Source of the DNA: CAG-177 sp003514385
Lineage (GTDB): Bacteria > Bacillota > Clostridia > Oscillospirales > Acutalibacteraceae
Direction: 5' to 3'
DNA length: 64,000 nucleotides
NCBI GenBank assembly: GCA_051920445.1
Contig: JBPPLN010000001.1
Span: forward strand, 558,001-622,000
The translations under genes were made by a program, and so were the position numbers. Positions within the stretch are counted from its first letter, which is position 1, and every line of letters begins with the position of its first letter. Below the pieces are notes generated by a model. It searched no databases. It saw only the letters and a list, made by a program, of their open reading frames with translations, and was not told where the DNA came from. This document shows positions 23,348 through 30,577 of this stretch, piece after piece.

Positions 23348-24402
23348 CAGTAACTCACCTCCGTGCCATCGGGCAGGGCAGCTATGACGTCATTAACAAT
23401 CTCCTGCTTGTCTGCTACTGTCCAATAATCAGTGCCCTTGACAGGCGTTTTGCCGTCTGCGCCCGTTGCTCCCGTGTCGCCCCTTGCGCCAGCAACTCCG
23501 CGAGACGGCTTGCCCGTATCGGTGTTGCCGATGTACCAGTTTCCATTGTCGCCGATGTGCGGAGTAATACCGTTCTCTCCTCCCGCGTCTTTATCATCGC
23601 CACCGACCTTTTTAGCCGCCAGAACCTTGTCCTTGAAGCTGAGCTCCCATGTCTCGCCGTTTTTAAAATCCGGCGCCGAGCCGATATATCCGGTGCCCGC
23701 AGGCAGAGTAACCGTGATATCGCCGCTCGCCGCAAAGCTCAGGCGCATCCAGCACTCGAACTTCGCGTCTTCGGGATACTGAACCGTCAGCGTCTGAAGC
23801 CCCGTCATGCGATATTCCGCATTGTCGGCGAGCGTCGCGGACACCTGCGCGGTGCTGTAGGTGTACTGGGCGGGCGGAGCCTGCGGAGTGAAGCCGAGGG
23901 AATTTATTATGACCGCCTTGAGGTCGGTAGTCCCGCCGAACAAGGCTTTTAAATCCCGCATACTCTCCACCGCGGCGGCGAGCTCGGGCAGGATGCCACA
24001 CTCCTCTTCAAGCTCGCCGTCAATGCCCATAACGGACGGCTCGAAGCCGAGTGTGAACACGGCAGACTTGGTTATTCTCGTCACCTCGAGATCATTGCGC
24101 TTATGCGCCTCGACCTGAACGGTTAGTTCGCCGGTTGAAGTCAGCGCTTCGGGCAGAGGGCAATATATAACGCCGCCCGTGACATAGGCGGGAGTGCTGT
24201 TTGCGCCGCTGATAATATTTGACACGATGCGGCGGCTCAATCCGTAGACATCGAAGCTCAGAAGATAATACGAAACGTCCGTTTTCAGCTCATCGTTGAG
24301 CGTGATACAAAGCCGCGCCGCATTATGCTCCCCGCAAAAACAGAACGGCTCTTCAATCTGAGCCGTCCCGTCCGAAAGTATTGTTATTTTTATATCTCTC
24401 AT
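23347..24402 (-). CDS. phage baseplate/tail-fibre-like protein with a collagen-like segment
   Basis: 351 residues. The N-terminal 150 residues are beta-rich and resemble the upper-baseplate (BppU-like) domain: CITLNDELKTDVSYYLLSFDVYG, then GVIYCPLPEALTSTGELTVQVEAH. A second beta domain follows (TVQYPEDAKFECWMRLSF, then DITVTLPAG). A short collagen-like stretch, GVAGARGDTGATGADGK, at about 305-325 precedes a C-terminal linker. This is the layout of a fibre adaptor that attaches a receptor-binding protein, presumably the next gene. It overlaps the upstream gene by ATGA. Confidence 0.75.
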   Translation of the reverse strand: MRDIKITILSDGTAQIEEPFCFCGEHNAARLCITLNDELKTDVSYYLLSFDVYGLSRRIVSNIISGANSTPAYVTGGVIYCPLPEALTSTGELTVQVEAHKRNDLEVTRITKSAVFTLGFEPSVMGIDGELEEECGILPELAAAVESMRDLKALFGGTTDLKAVIINSLGFTPQAPPAQYTYSTAQVSATLADNAEYRMTGLQTLTVQYPEDAKFECWMRLSFAASGDITVTLPAGTGYIGSAPDFKNGETWELSFKDKVLAAKKVGGDDKDAGGENGITPHIGDNGNWYIGNTDTGKPSRGVAGARGDTGATGADGKTPVKGTDYWTVADKQEIVNDVIAALPDGTEVSY

Positions 24403-24635
24403 CTGTTTTCCTCCCCGGAATAGTTGTCCTTGAGAAAGTTTGCCGTTTCCAGAACATCCCTGCGTTCTTTATAGAGTACGTTGAGAAGAACTTTAATTTT
24501 ATATGCCTCGTCGCTCGTCTCGGGATTCGTCAGAGCCGAAAGCTGTTTTCTTTTCTTTGCTATGATCCCGTCGAGCACCTGCGCCTGCTCGAAATATTCG
24601 TCGGCAAGCTGTGAAAGAGTTCTGTTGAAAGTCAT
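24399..24635 (-). CDS. hypothetical small helical phage protein
   Basis: 78 residues, almost all helical and highly charged (DEYFEQAQVLDGIIAKKRKQLSAL, KVLLNVLYKERRDVLETANFLK), likely an antiparallel coiled coil. No catalytic motif. It is coupled by 4-base overlaps to the regulator upstream and the baseplate gene downstream, so it belongs to the SOS-promoter transcript. Function unknown. Confidence 0.65.
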   Translation of the reverse strand: MTFNRTLSQLADEYFEQAQVLDGIIAKKRKQLSALTNPETSDEAYKIKVLLNVLYKERRDVLETANFLKDNYSGEENR

Positions 24636-25264
24636 TTGTCTTCTCCCTTCAAAAGATAGTCAACCGTTGTGTCGAAAAATCCGGCAAGCTGTGCGAGCTG
24701 ATGCAAAGTCGGCTCTTTTTCGCCGTTTTCTATCATTCTTAATGTTCTCAGCTGCATCCCGAGCGCATCGCAGAGCAGCTGTTCGCCTATGTTCTCGCTG
24801 CACCGAAGCTTTTTTATCCGCTCGCCCAGGGTGTTCGGCTCATACCGCTTTGCCGTGCTCACGGCGAGCGCACGCCTGACGGCTATCGGCAGGAAATCAA
24901 CGGATTCTATATCATGCTGATACTTTACAGTGAAGCTCAGCGCGTCATATATTTTCCTCTGCGCCTTGTCGAGACACCGCGACACACTCGACGGGCATAC
25001 ACCCAATTTCTGAGCTATCATAGATATCGTCGAGCCGTCAAACCAATATGCCTCCGTGACCTGTCTCTCGCGCGGCGTAAGTCTCGTTTTTATCACCTCG
25101 TCGGCGAGCACAGACAAATCAACATCCCTGCGCCGCCACGCATAGTCGTCCGGCGATTCGCAGCCCGGGCAGTGAGATCCGCAGCAGACGCACATCGCCG
25201 CCTGCCGCTCTTCGGGAGTCGGAAACGAGAAATCCATCGCCGCCTTGACACTTCTTTTTGACAT
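24632..25264 (-). CDS. sigma-like HTH and XRE HTH fusion regulator under a LexA-type promoter
   Basis: A 210-residue putative regulator with two DNA-binding units. The N-terminus has a cysteine cluster, CVCCGSHCPGC (about 25-35), able to bind a metal. Residues about 60-115 are a sigma-70 region-4-like HTH: LTPRERQVTEAYWFDGSTIS, then AQKLGVCPSSVSRCLDKAQRKI. Residues about 145-208 are a Cro/C1-type HTH, LGERIKKLRCSENIGEQ through LLCDALGMQLRTLRMIENGE and PTLHQLAQLAGFF. The ATG at 25264 is chosen because AAGGAG lies 8 bases ahead. It is the first gene behind a consensus promoter with a LexA-type operator, so it probably controls or accompanies induction of the fibre and lysis genes. Confidence 0.8.
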   Translation of the reverse strand: MSKRSVKAAMDFSFPTPEERQAAMCVCCGSHCPGCESPDDYAWRRRDVDLSVLADEVIKTRLTPRERQVTEAYWFDGSTISMIAQKLGVCPSSVSRCLDKAQRKIYDALSFTVKYQHDIESVDFLPIAVRRALAVSTAKRYEPNTLGERIKKLRCSENIGEQLLCDALGMQLRTLRMIENGEKEPTLHQLAQLAGFFDTTVDYLLKGEDK

Positions 25265-25283
25265 TTGCTCATCTCCTTGTTTT

Positions 25284-25299
25284 ACGAACATTTGTTCGT
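25284..25299 (-). promoter_or_regulatory. LexA (SOS)-type operator
   Basis: ACGAACAAATGTTCGT on the minus strand: 7-base inverted arms around two bases. It contains CGAACAAATGTTCG, which fits 13 of 14 positions of the Bacillus LexA box CGAACRNRYGTTYC. It lies just downstream of the -10 box at 25313-25318. Confidence 0.75.
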
Positions 25300-25312
25300 A
25301 TCTTTACTTATA

Positions 25313-25341
25313 ATTATAGTAACACATCAAATATTTGTCAA
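25313..25341 (-). promoter_or_regulatory. consensus promoter of the regulator/fibre/lysis unit
   Basis: TTGACA, a 17-base spacer and TATAAT on the minus strand: an exact sigma-70 consensus. The predicted start of transcription falls just ahead of the LexA-type operator. Confidence 0.85.
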
Positions 25342-25454
25342 CGGGAAAATATTTAATTTACCCTCAAAAAATTGCACTAAATGATGCACAGTCACATTTT
25401 GAAAGCAGTAGGAGAAAGCGCTGTCCGATAAAAAGGTCAGCAAAAACGGCAATT

Positions 25455-26294
25455 TTATATTTTTAGCGCAATGTATATATAGGTCATACCCAGCGCATTG
25501 AGAAGATTTTTGCTCCCGTTGACATCGCTCGCCGAACTGATACTGAAACCGTCGGAAGAGATGCTGAGTCCGGGCATACCGCCCGCCTGAGTCGCGGCGG
25601 CAACATAGCAGTTTGTTGACGAGCCCGAAAAATCAGCTATAGCGGCGGGCATACTCCTGCAAAAAACAAATACGGCGGTGGGCTTGAAGCCGACTTTTAC
25701 AGAACGGCTTTTTGCACCCGTGCCCGTATATGAGCCGATTTTTACAGGCGCGTTCCACAGAGCCTTGTCCTCGGCGGTGACATGCTTGACGGTGTCGCGG
25801 ATATGCGAGCCGCAGAGCAGGGTCTTGTCGAGGAAGCAGTGGAAGTTGAGACCGGTCGTGTCGGCGGGGCAGAAATCCGCCTGCATGAGTATATATGCGT
25901 CGAGAACGAAGGCGTCGGTGTCCCTGTCCGCCTTGACGCCGGAGCAGCCGGACTCGACAACGTTCAAATCTGTGTCGAAGGTCAGGCAGTCAATTATAGT
26001 CGTCAGCACATCGTGGCAGGTCGCGCCGCCTTTGCTGTAAGGGACATGGATAGCAAGCTTAACTTTTATATTCGCGAGGCGGCAATATTCATTCTTGACC
26101 AACACGCCCTCATCGTTCGCGGTGAAGCTGTCCACTATTTCCATCTTCCCTATACCCACGGCAACGGTGACGCGCTTTAGGGGTATCTCTTTTTTGACGG
26201 CGGGATATTCGGTTATGAATCTTATCTCGCCGAGACTTGTCTGCTCGGAAAGCCAGTCCGCTATCTGCGAGGGCAGAACACTTATTGTACTCAT
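25455..26294 (-). CDS. phage neck/tail-terminator-like protein fused to a fibre-type C-terminus
   Basis: 279 residues. The first 150 resemble head-tail completion or tail-terminator proteins: IADWLSEQTSLGEIRFITEYPAVKKE, then KLAIHVPYSKGGATCHDVLTTI. The remainder, from HVTAEDKALWNAPVKIGSYTG to the end, is typical of clostridial phage tail-fibre C-termini, with GSYTGTGAKSRSVKVGFKPTAVFVF. In siphophages a tail-tube gene and a tape measure follow the terminator gene; here nothing of the kind follows. The joint could be an in-frame deletion that removed the tail module, or a designed tailless neck. It starts 51 bases after the preceding gene ends and stops 113 bases before the SOS promoter. Confidence 0.65.
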   Translation of the reverse strand: MSTISVLPSQIADWLSEQTSLGEIRFITEYPAVKKEIPLKRVTVAVGIGKMEIVDSFTANDEGVLVKNEYCRLANIKVKLAIHVPYSKGGATCHDVLTTIIDCLTFDTDLNVVESGCSGVKADRDTDAFVLDAYILMQADFCPADTTGLNFHCFLDKTLLCGSHIRDTVKHVTAEDKALWNAPVKIGSYTGTGAKSRSVKVGFKPTAVFVFCRSMPAAIADFSGSSTNCYVAAATQAGGMPGLSISSDGFSISSASDVNGSKNLLNALGMTYIYIALKI

Positions 26295-26345
26295 AAAAAC
26301 CTCCCTGAAACCGGACTGCCGGGAAAACCCGGCAGCCCTTTAGAA

Positions 26346-26681
26346 TTATTCCGTTATCTCAACGACCGTTCGCACAACAGCCCAGACATAGAGCACCTCT
26401 TCGCCGAGCTTTATCTTCTCCGCGCGGTCTATCTGATATTTTATATCGCCGTCGATTATCAGCGCGTCCTCGTTGAGCGTCAGATCGTGCTCGGGCGGAC
26501 CGATATAGAGATAATAGCCCTGAGAATTGTAGCCTATCTCGGTGTTTACGCCGTAGAGATACATCTTGTTCTTGTATCTCAGCGGCTGAATAAAGCCCTT
26601 GAACGGCGCGGTTCTCGTGGAGTCGGTATTCTCGATAACGAGCACCCTGCCCCACTTTTCAAATTCCGCTGAGAGGTTCAT
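26346..26681 (-). CDS. phage head-closure/neck protein, putative
   Basis: A 111-residue beta-rich protein: IENTDSTRTAPFKGFIQPLRYKNKMY, then GYYLYIGPPEHDL and ALIIDGDIKYQIDRAEKIKLGEEVLYVWAVV. Position between a gp6-like adaptor and the tail-terminator-like protein, and the small beta-barrel pattern, fit a head-closure (stopper) protein. It overlaps the upstream gene by ATGA. Assignment mainly by gene order. Confidence 0.6.
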   Translation of the reverse strand: MNLSAEFEKWGRVLVIENTDSTRTAPFKGFIQPLRYKNKMYLYGVNTEIGYNSQGYYLYIGPPEHDLTLNEDALIIDGDIKYQIDRAEKIKLGEEVLYVWAVVRTVVEITE

Positions 26682-27046
26682 ATCTCCACCCCGCAGCAGA
26701 AAAAGCCGTCGTCGCTCAAAAGAGGCGTGAGCTCGGCGAGAGCAGCGTCGCGCACGGACGCCGCGAATTTAAGCGAGCTGTCCGCGCTCTTTTTAACGGT
26801 GATATCGCCGGCCTTAAAGCTCTCGACGCCGTCCGAATTGCCCGCACGGCGCACGCAAAGAGCGTAATAGGCTAGTCCCGCGGCGGCCTGAGCGATGCGG
26901 ACATCATCCCTGTCCGCGTCGGCCTTCAATCGCGAATTCACGCGTTCAAGGGAGCTCAGAGCTATCCCGAGGCAGACTTTTTCTTCATCCTCGCCGATGT
27001 CCGTCAGCTGCCTGAGCAGAGAGAGTACGCTCCACTGAGTTATCAT
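26678..27046 (-). CDS. phage head-tail connector protein, gp6-like
   Basis: 122 residues, mostly helical: VLSLLRQLTDIGEDEEKVCLGIAL, then DRDDVRIAQAAAGLAYYALCVRRAG and SLKFAASVRDAALAELTPLL. The helical pattern and position right after the capsid gene match the gp6/adaptor proteins that dock on the portal. The ATG at 27046 is preferred, with GGGGGTGAG ahead; the longer frame starts inside the preceding gene's stop region. It overlaps the next gene by 4 bases. Confidence 0.65.
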   Translation of the reverse strand: MITQWSVLSLLRQLTDIGEDEEKVCLGIALSSLERVNSRLKADADRDDVRIAQAAAGLAYYALCVRRAGNSDGVESFKAGDITVKKSADSSLKFAASVRDAALAELTPLLSDDGFFCCGVEI

Positions 27047-27062
27047 GCTCTCACCCCCGCCG

Positions 27063-28067
27063 TCAGACGGTAAGGGTGCGGGCGGCGGAGTCGAATATCC
27101 TTGCAAAGCCCGCCGTCGAGCTTATAACCGCACGCTCAAGCTGGCGGTCGATGAGCTTGTCATACTCGGTGGAGACAGGGCCTGTCGTGACCATCTCGAG
27201 GGCGCAGCTGCGGTCGATACCGATTATCTTGCCTGCGGGCACACACGAACCCTTTATGAGATCTGCGCCGAGAGGAGTTATGACCTCGCCCGTCGCGTGG
27301 AAATTGAGACCTGCCGCAGCGTCCCTGAACTCAGTAATGCCGAGCATCTGCGCGACCTGTGCGGGAGCGGCAATAATTGTGTTGAGTTCATATGGATCGA
27401 AGAGATTCCAGAAATTGACAAGGTCGGTGTAGGTGAGCTTGCCTGTGGATGCGACGGCAGTGTTGGAGGCGGCGTTGTCGTTGCCGTCGCCGTTTATGAG
27501 CACATCGACTGCATCGCTGAGCTGAGTGCGCGCGATATATGCGCCGATCTGGCGCAGGGTGACGGTAAACAGATCGAGGCGCTGGAAGCGGACAGCCTCG
27601 TAAGAAGCGACAAGCGAGCGTCCGCGCTTTTTCAGATGAACAAGGTTCGCCTTGCTCTTGACGCTGGTTTCGGGGATAAACGCGCCCTCGGCGACGACTT
27701 TGAGTTCCTTTTCATCGTCGCTCGGCTCGCAGGCTATCGAGCGGTAGTCGAGTGAGTCTATAACCGTGGTCGATGCAACGATGCGCGGCAGGACATTCGC
27801 CTCCTGCATACCCTGCCTGACGGCGCGGGAAACATACTCGGGGAAGAGCACGGCGGAGTCGGATGTCTTGAAGAACTTGTCAACAACGTCGCTGCCCGCT
27901 CCGCTGACCTTGATATTAAAGCGCTTGAGCTGGCGCTGATATGCGTCAAGTCCCTCGAGCGCGGTACCGCTGTAATTCTCCGAGGGGTCTATCTTTTCGA
28001 GTGCGCCGGTGAAATCACCGGAAGCATAGAGACCTTTTTCAAGTCTGATGTTATCAAAAGCAGTCAT
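27063..28067 (-). CDS. phage major capsid protein (HK97-fold)
   Basis: A 334-residue protein in the position and with the texture of an HK97-fold major capsid protein. An N-terminal arm (1-75) is followed by ...DSAVLFPEYVSRAVRQGMQEANVLPRI, then an E-loop-like region with KVVAEGAFIPE and KLKKRG-type basic residues. The P/A-domain region includes GKLTYTDLVNFWNLFDPYELNTII, AAPAQVAQMLGI and GADLIKGSCVPAGKIIGIDRS. No cleaved N-terminal scaffold domain is evident; scaffolding may be in the preceding protease. The start ATG at 28067 has AGGAG ahead. It is the highest-copy structural gene of the locus, so the best target for detecting particles. Confidence 0.85.
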   Translation of the reverse strand: MTAFDNIRLEKGLYASGDFTGALEKIDPSENYSGTALEGLDAYQRQLKRFNIKVSGAGSDVVDKFFKTSDSAVLFPEYVSRAVRQGMQEANVLPRIVASTTVIDSLDYRSIACEPSDDEKELKVVAEGAFIPETSVKSKANLVHLKKRGRSLVASYEAVRFQRLDLFTVTLRQIGAYIARTQLSDAVDVLINGDGNDNAASNTAVASTGKLTYTDLVNFWNLFDPYELNTIIAAPAQVAQMLGITEFRDAAAGLNFHATGEVITPLGADLIKGSCVPAGKIIGIDRSCALEMVTTGPVSTEYDKLIDRQLERAVISSTAGFARIFDSAARTLTV

Positions 28068-28085
28068 ATTATTCTCCTTTCAGAA

Positions 28086-28430
28086 TCAGAGCATGAAGCT
28101 CACTGTTTTGGCGGTTGTGTTGACGCTGAGCACGAGATAGGTGTTGCCCTTTGTGCTCGCCTTGACTCCATACGCGCCGTCCGATGCGAGAGCCGCATAA
28201 CCGACCGCCGGGGCGTCCGTGCCCGTATAGGGCATAGTGACAACACCCGAGAGCTGGACGCCCGCATATCCGCCGTTTACATTCACGCTGACGCCGCAGA
28301 ACTTTGCGTCCGCGCCTGCCGCCGAAACGGTATCGTTTGCGCTGACCGCGACGGGCACGCCCGCCTTGAGTCCGCTTGCCGCCTTGAGCGTGAGTACATT
28401 TTCACAGAAACCTTTAGTTGAAACTGACAT
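28086..28430 (-). CDS. capsid decoration-like protein
   Basis: 114 residues, small and beta-rich, with many Gly, Ala and Val: GLKAGVPVAVSANDTVSAAG, then FCGVSVNVNGGYAGVQLSG. The pattern and its place immediately before the capsid gene match DUF2190-type or lambda gpD-like decoration proteins that cement capsids. Start ATG at 28430 with AGGAGG ahead. It is 18 bases from the capsid gene. Confidence 0.65.
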   Translation of the reverse strand: MSVSTKGFCENVLTLKAASGLKAGVPVAVSANDTVSAAGADAKFCGVSVNVNGGYAGVQLSGVVTMPYTGTDAPAVGYAALASDGAYGVKASTKGNTYLVLSVNTTAKTVSFML

Positions 28431-28442
28431 AATTATCCTCCT

Positions 28443-29393
28443 TTAAATTCTGAACTCGCTGTTGCCCGAATGTGTTTCGGGCTTTGTCGACGAGAGCTGG
28501 CTGTTGAGTTTTCCGCCGCCCGAGAAAGCCTTTTTGAGCTCTCTGAGCTGTTCGAGACCGAGGGTACCGCATATCGCCAAGAGGCTCTCGCCGCGCATAT
28601 CCGGCAGAGCCGCCGCGCCCATGCGTATCACATCGCATATGAGCTCCTCGCGGTACTCTTTGCCCTCGCGGGCGAGCTGTTCGAGCTCGTCGATATAGCC
28701 GTAGAGCCCCGCCGCCTCCGCCTTTGTGAGAGTCACTCCCTCATTGGCGCAGGAGAGGCGTTTGACGGTCTTCACCGTCTGCTCGTCCGCGCGGTAAGAC
28801 TTCGTAACACCCGCCGCGGGCTGAGCCGGCACGGCAACAAACGACCACTCATAGGCGTCCGTCGGGTCGCAGAGTATCCTGTGGCAGAGCTTGCCGCCGT
28901 ACTCCCTGCCCTTTATGTGGGCGCACGGATCGGTTCGCCCGTCCTTGCCGCAGATTGAGCAGACGCTTCTGCCGACCGAGCAGCCGACACTCGTCTCTTT
29001 CTTTATCCCCGCGTCTATCTCTTCAATAAGCGCGGCGTTCTTTTCGCTGCGCGGCATATATGCCCGTGCGCAGAGCTTCGTGTATTTTTCGCCCGCCGAG
29101 GTCACTTTGCTCTCGTCCGTCTCGACGCGGCAGGAAAATATCCTCGCCGTCTGATCCCTGCCGCTCATGCTGTGGTCGAATATCCCCGTCTTGCCAACAA
29201 AAAGCTCGGCGAGCTTTTCGAGCGCGGGAATATCGAAGCGCTCGAAGTCCCTGTCGATTTCATTGTCGCAAAGCACGATACCGAAAGTATAGACCTCGTC
29301 GGCGCTCAGCGGCTTTACGGTATAATTGTTGATAAGCTCCAGCTCCTGCGGAGTCGGAGCGCCTGAAAGAACGCTGTTCTGCGTAGTTATCAC
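28443..29393 (-). CDS. phage head maturation protease with C-terminal scaffold-like region
   Basis: 316 residues. Residues 1-195 resemble prohead serine proteases: FGIVLCDNEIDRDFERFDIPALEKL, then FDHSMSGRD with a likely catalytic His, and later AYEWSFVAVPAQPAAGVTK, the usual end of this domain. A conserved Ser and Cys-rich segment, KETSVGCSVGRSVCSICGKDG, contains CSIC and a downstream Cys/His that could bind zinc, as in other clostridial phage relatives. The last 120 residues are charged and helical (YIDELEQLAREGKEYREEL), fitting a fused scaffold. It overlaps the portal stop by 4 bases and precedes the decoration gene. Confidence 0.75.
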   Translation of the reverse strand: MITTQNSVLSGAPTPQELELINNYTVKPLSADEVYTFGIVLCDNEIDRDFERFDIPALEKLAELFVGKTGIFDHSMSGRDQTARIFSCRVETDESKVTSAGEKYTKLCARAYMPRSEKNAALIEEIDAGIKKETSVGCSVGRSVCSICGKDGRTDPCAHIKGREYGGKLCHRILCDPTDAYEWSFVAVPAQPAAGVTKSYRADEQTVKTVKRLSCANEGVTLTKAEAAGLYGYIDELEQLAREGKEYREELICDVIRMGAAALPDMRGESLLAICGTLGLEQLRELKKAFSGGGKLNSQLSSTKPETHSGNSEFRI

Positions 29394-30493
29394 TCCCCGT
29401 TTTCAATCTCTTTCCTGATTTTTTCCGCCTGCGCCGCATAGAGCTCGGCGCGCGCAAGCTCAACATTGTCCTGAAGAGTCACATCGTCCCACTCGGCCGT
29501 CACCTGCGAGGGCGTTCCCTCGAAAAGCAGATATGTGCGGCATATTCGCTCGATGACGGGTGTTAAAATGCGGCGGTATGCGTCGATCTCGCTGGTGAGC
29601 ACGTCAGCCTGCTGGGTCGACATGCGTTCCGTCGACGACCATGACAGGCCGAGCATGAACGGCGGAAGTCCCGTTTTAGCGACTATCTGTTCGAGCATCT
29701 GGCGCACGGGCACCTCGCTGTCGAGAATCTGATTGTCCGCGCCGATGACCTTTATCTGAACATCGCCGACGGCGACAAAATCTTTTACCGCGCCGCCCGT
29801 CTGCATCGCCTCGCTCCACTCCTTAGCCACCTGCATAGCGCGCTCTTTGGCATATGCGCGGTCGAGCGAGTCGTTCTGCGGCTTATATGTGACCGCAAAG
29901 CGGATGTTACCCATGCGCTCCCAATTGAGCCCGATAGTCTTGTAGATTTTCATGAGTATCCCGCTGACAAATGGCAGACCTTTGAGCATCGAACAGCCGC
30001 AGACCTCGCCCGGCTGCGGGTTGAGCACAGACAGCAATACAAGCTCGGGTCGCCTGACGGGCGACGGCATACCGACACATGAGGCGGAAAAGATATCAAC
30101 TCCGACTCCGTCCGAGGCGCGGCGAAGCTCGATATTTTCAAGCGGAGAGTTAAAGAGCGCCGCTATATGCCCGTCCGAGTCCGTCACCATCTCACCGACC
30201 GCCGTGCCGCAGGTCAGCAGCTGCTCGAAATAAGTTGAAACAAAACTTTCGAGTCCGCACTGGTTGCCGCCGACGGGGACATTGCGTATAAAATTGTCGA
30301 GCCTGTCCTGCAGGCGCTCGTCGGCGCATCTGACTTCAAAGCCGCCCGTCAGGCGGACGGTCTTGAATATGGCGGCGTCGATTATCGGCACCGCTTCGCG
30401 CAGGGCGTAATAGAGCCGCGTCTGATTGCCGCCGAGCGGAGTGTAGCTGTCGAGCAGCCCGAGACCGGACGCGGGACGCGCCGAGGTCTGCAC
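29390..30493 (-). CDS. phage portal protein
   Basis: At least 367 residues. Portal features are ALREAVPIIDAAIFKTVRLTGG near the N-terminus, the helical crown and stem region around 160-230 (LKGLPFVSGILMKIYKTIGLNWERMGN), and GLPPFMLGLSW.STERMSTQQADV, a typical portal loop. The first in-frame standard start is GTG at 30493, which lacks a ribosome-binding site. The frame stays open to an AGGAGG at 30546-30551, with an N-terminus NPFKRKKTAPEP that looks like a true portal start, but only ATA codons (30538, 30544) are positioned for it. The portal forms the DNA entry channel used by the terminase. Confidence 0.85.
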   Translation of the reverse strand: MQTSARPASGLGLLDSYTPLGGNQTRLYYALREAVPIIDAAIFKTVRLTGGFEVRCADERLQDRLDNFIRNVPVGGNQCGLESFVSTYFEQLLTCGTAVGEMVTDSDGHIAALFNSPLENIELRRASDGVGVDIFSASCVGMPSPVRRPELVLLSVLNPQPGEVCGCSMLKGLPFVSGILMKIYKTIGLNWERMGNIRFAVTYKPQNDSLDRAYAKERAMQVAKEWSEAMQTGGAVKDFVAVGDVQIKVIGADNQILDSEVPVRQMLEQIVAKTGLPPFMLGLSWSSTERMSTQQADVLTSEIDAYRRILTPVIERICRTYLLFEGTPSQVTAEWDDVTLQDNVELARAELYAAQAEKIRKEIENGE

Positions 30494-30577
30494 CGCCGCA
30501 GGCTCGGGAGCGGTTTTCTTTCTTTTGAACGGATTTATTGTTATTCCTCCTTTTCATGACGGCCGACCGCCCGGCCG

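Noticed and set aside
23515..25264. Phage repressor (CI/LexA-like) for the prophage
   Set aside because: The only regulator in the locus has no autoproteolysis (S24) domain and lies within the late region; it is described as a fusion regulator instead.
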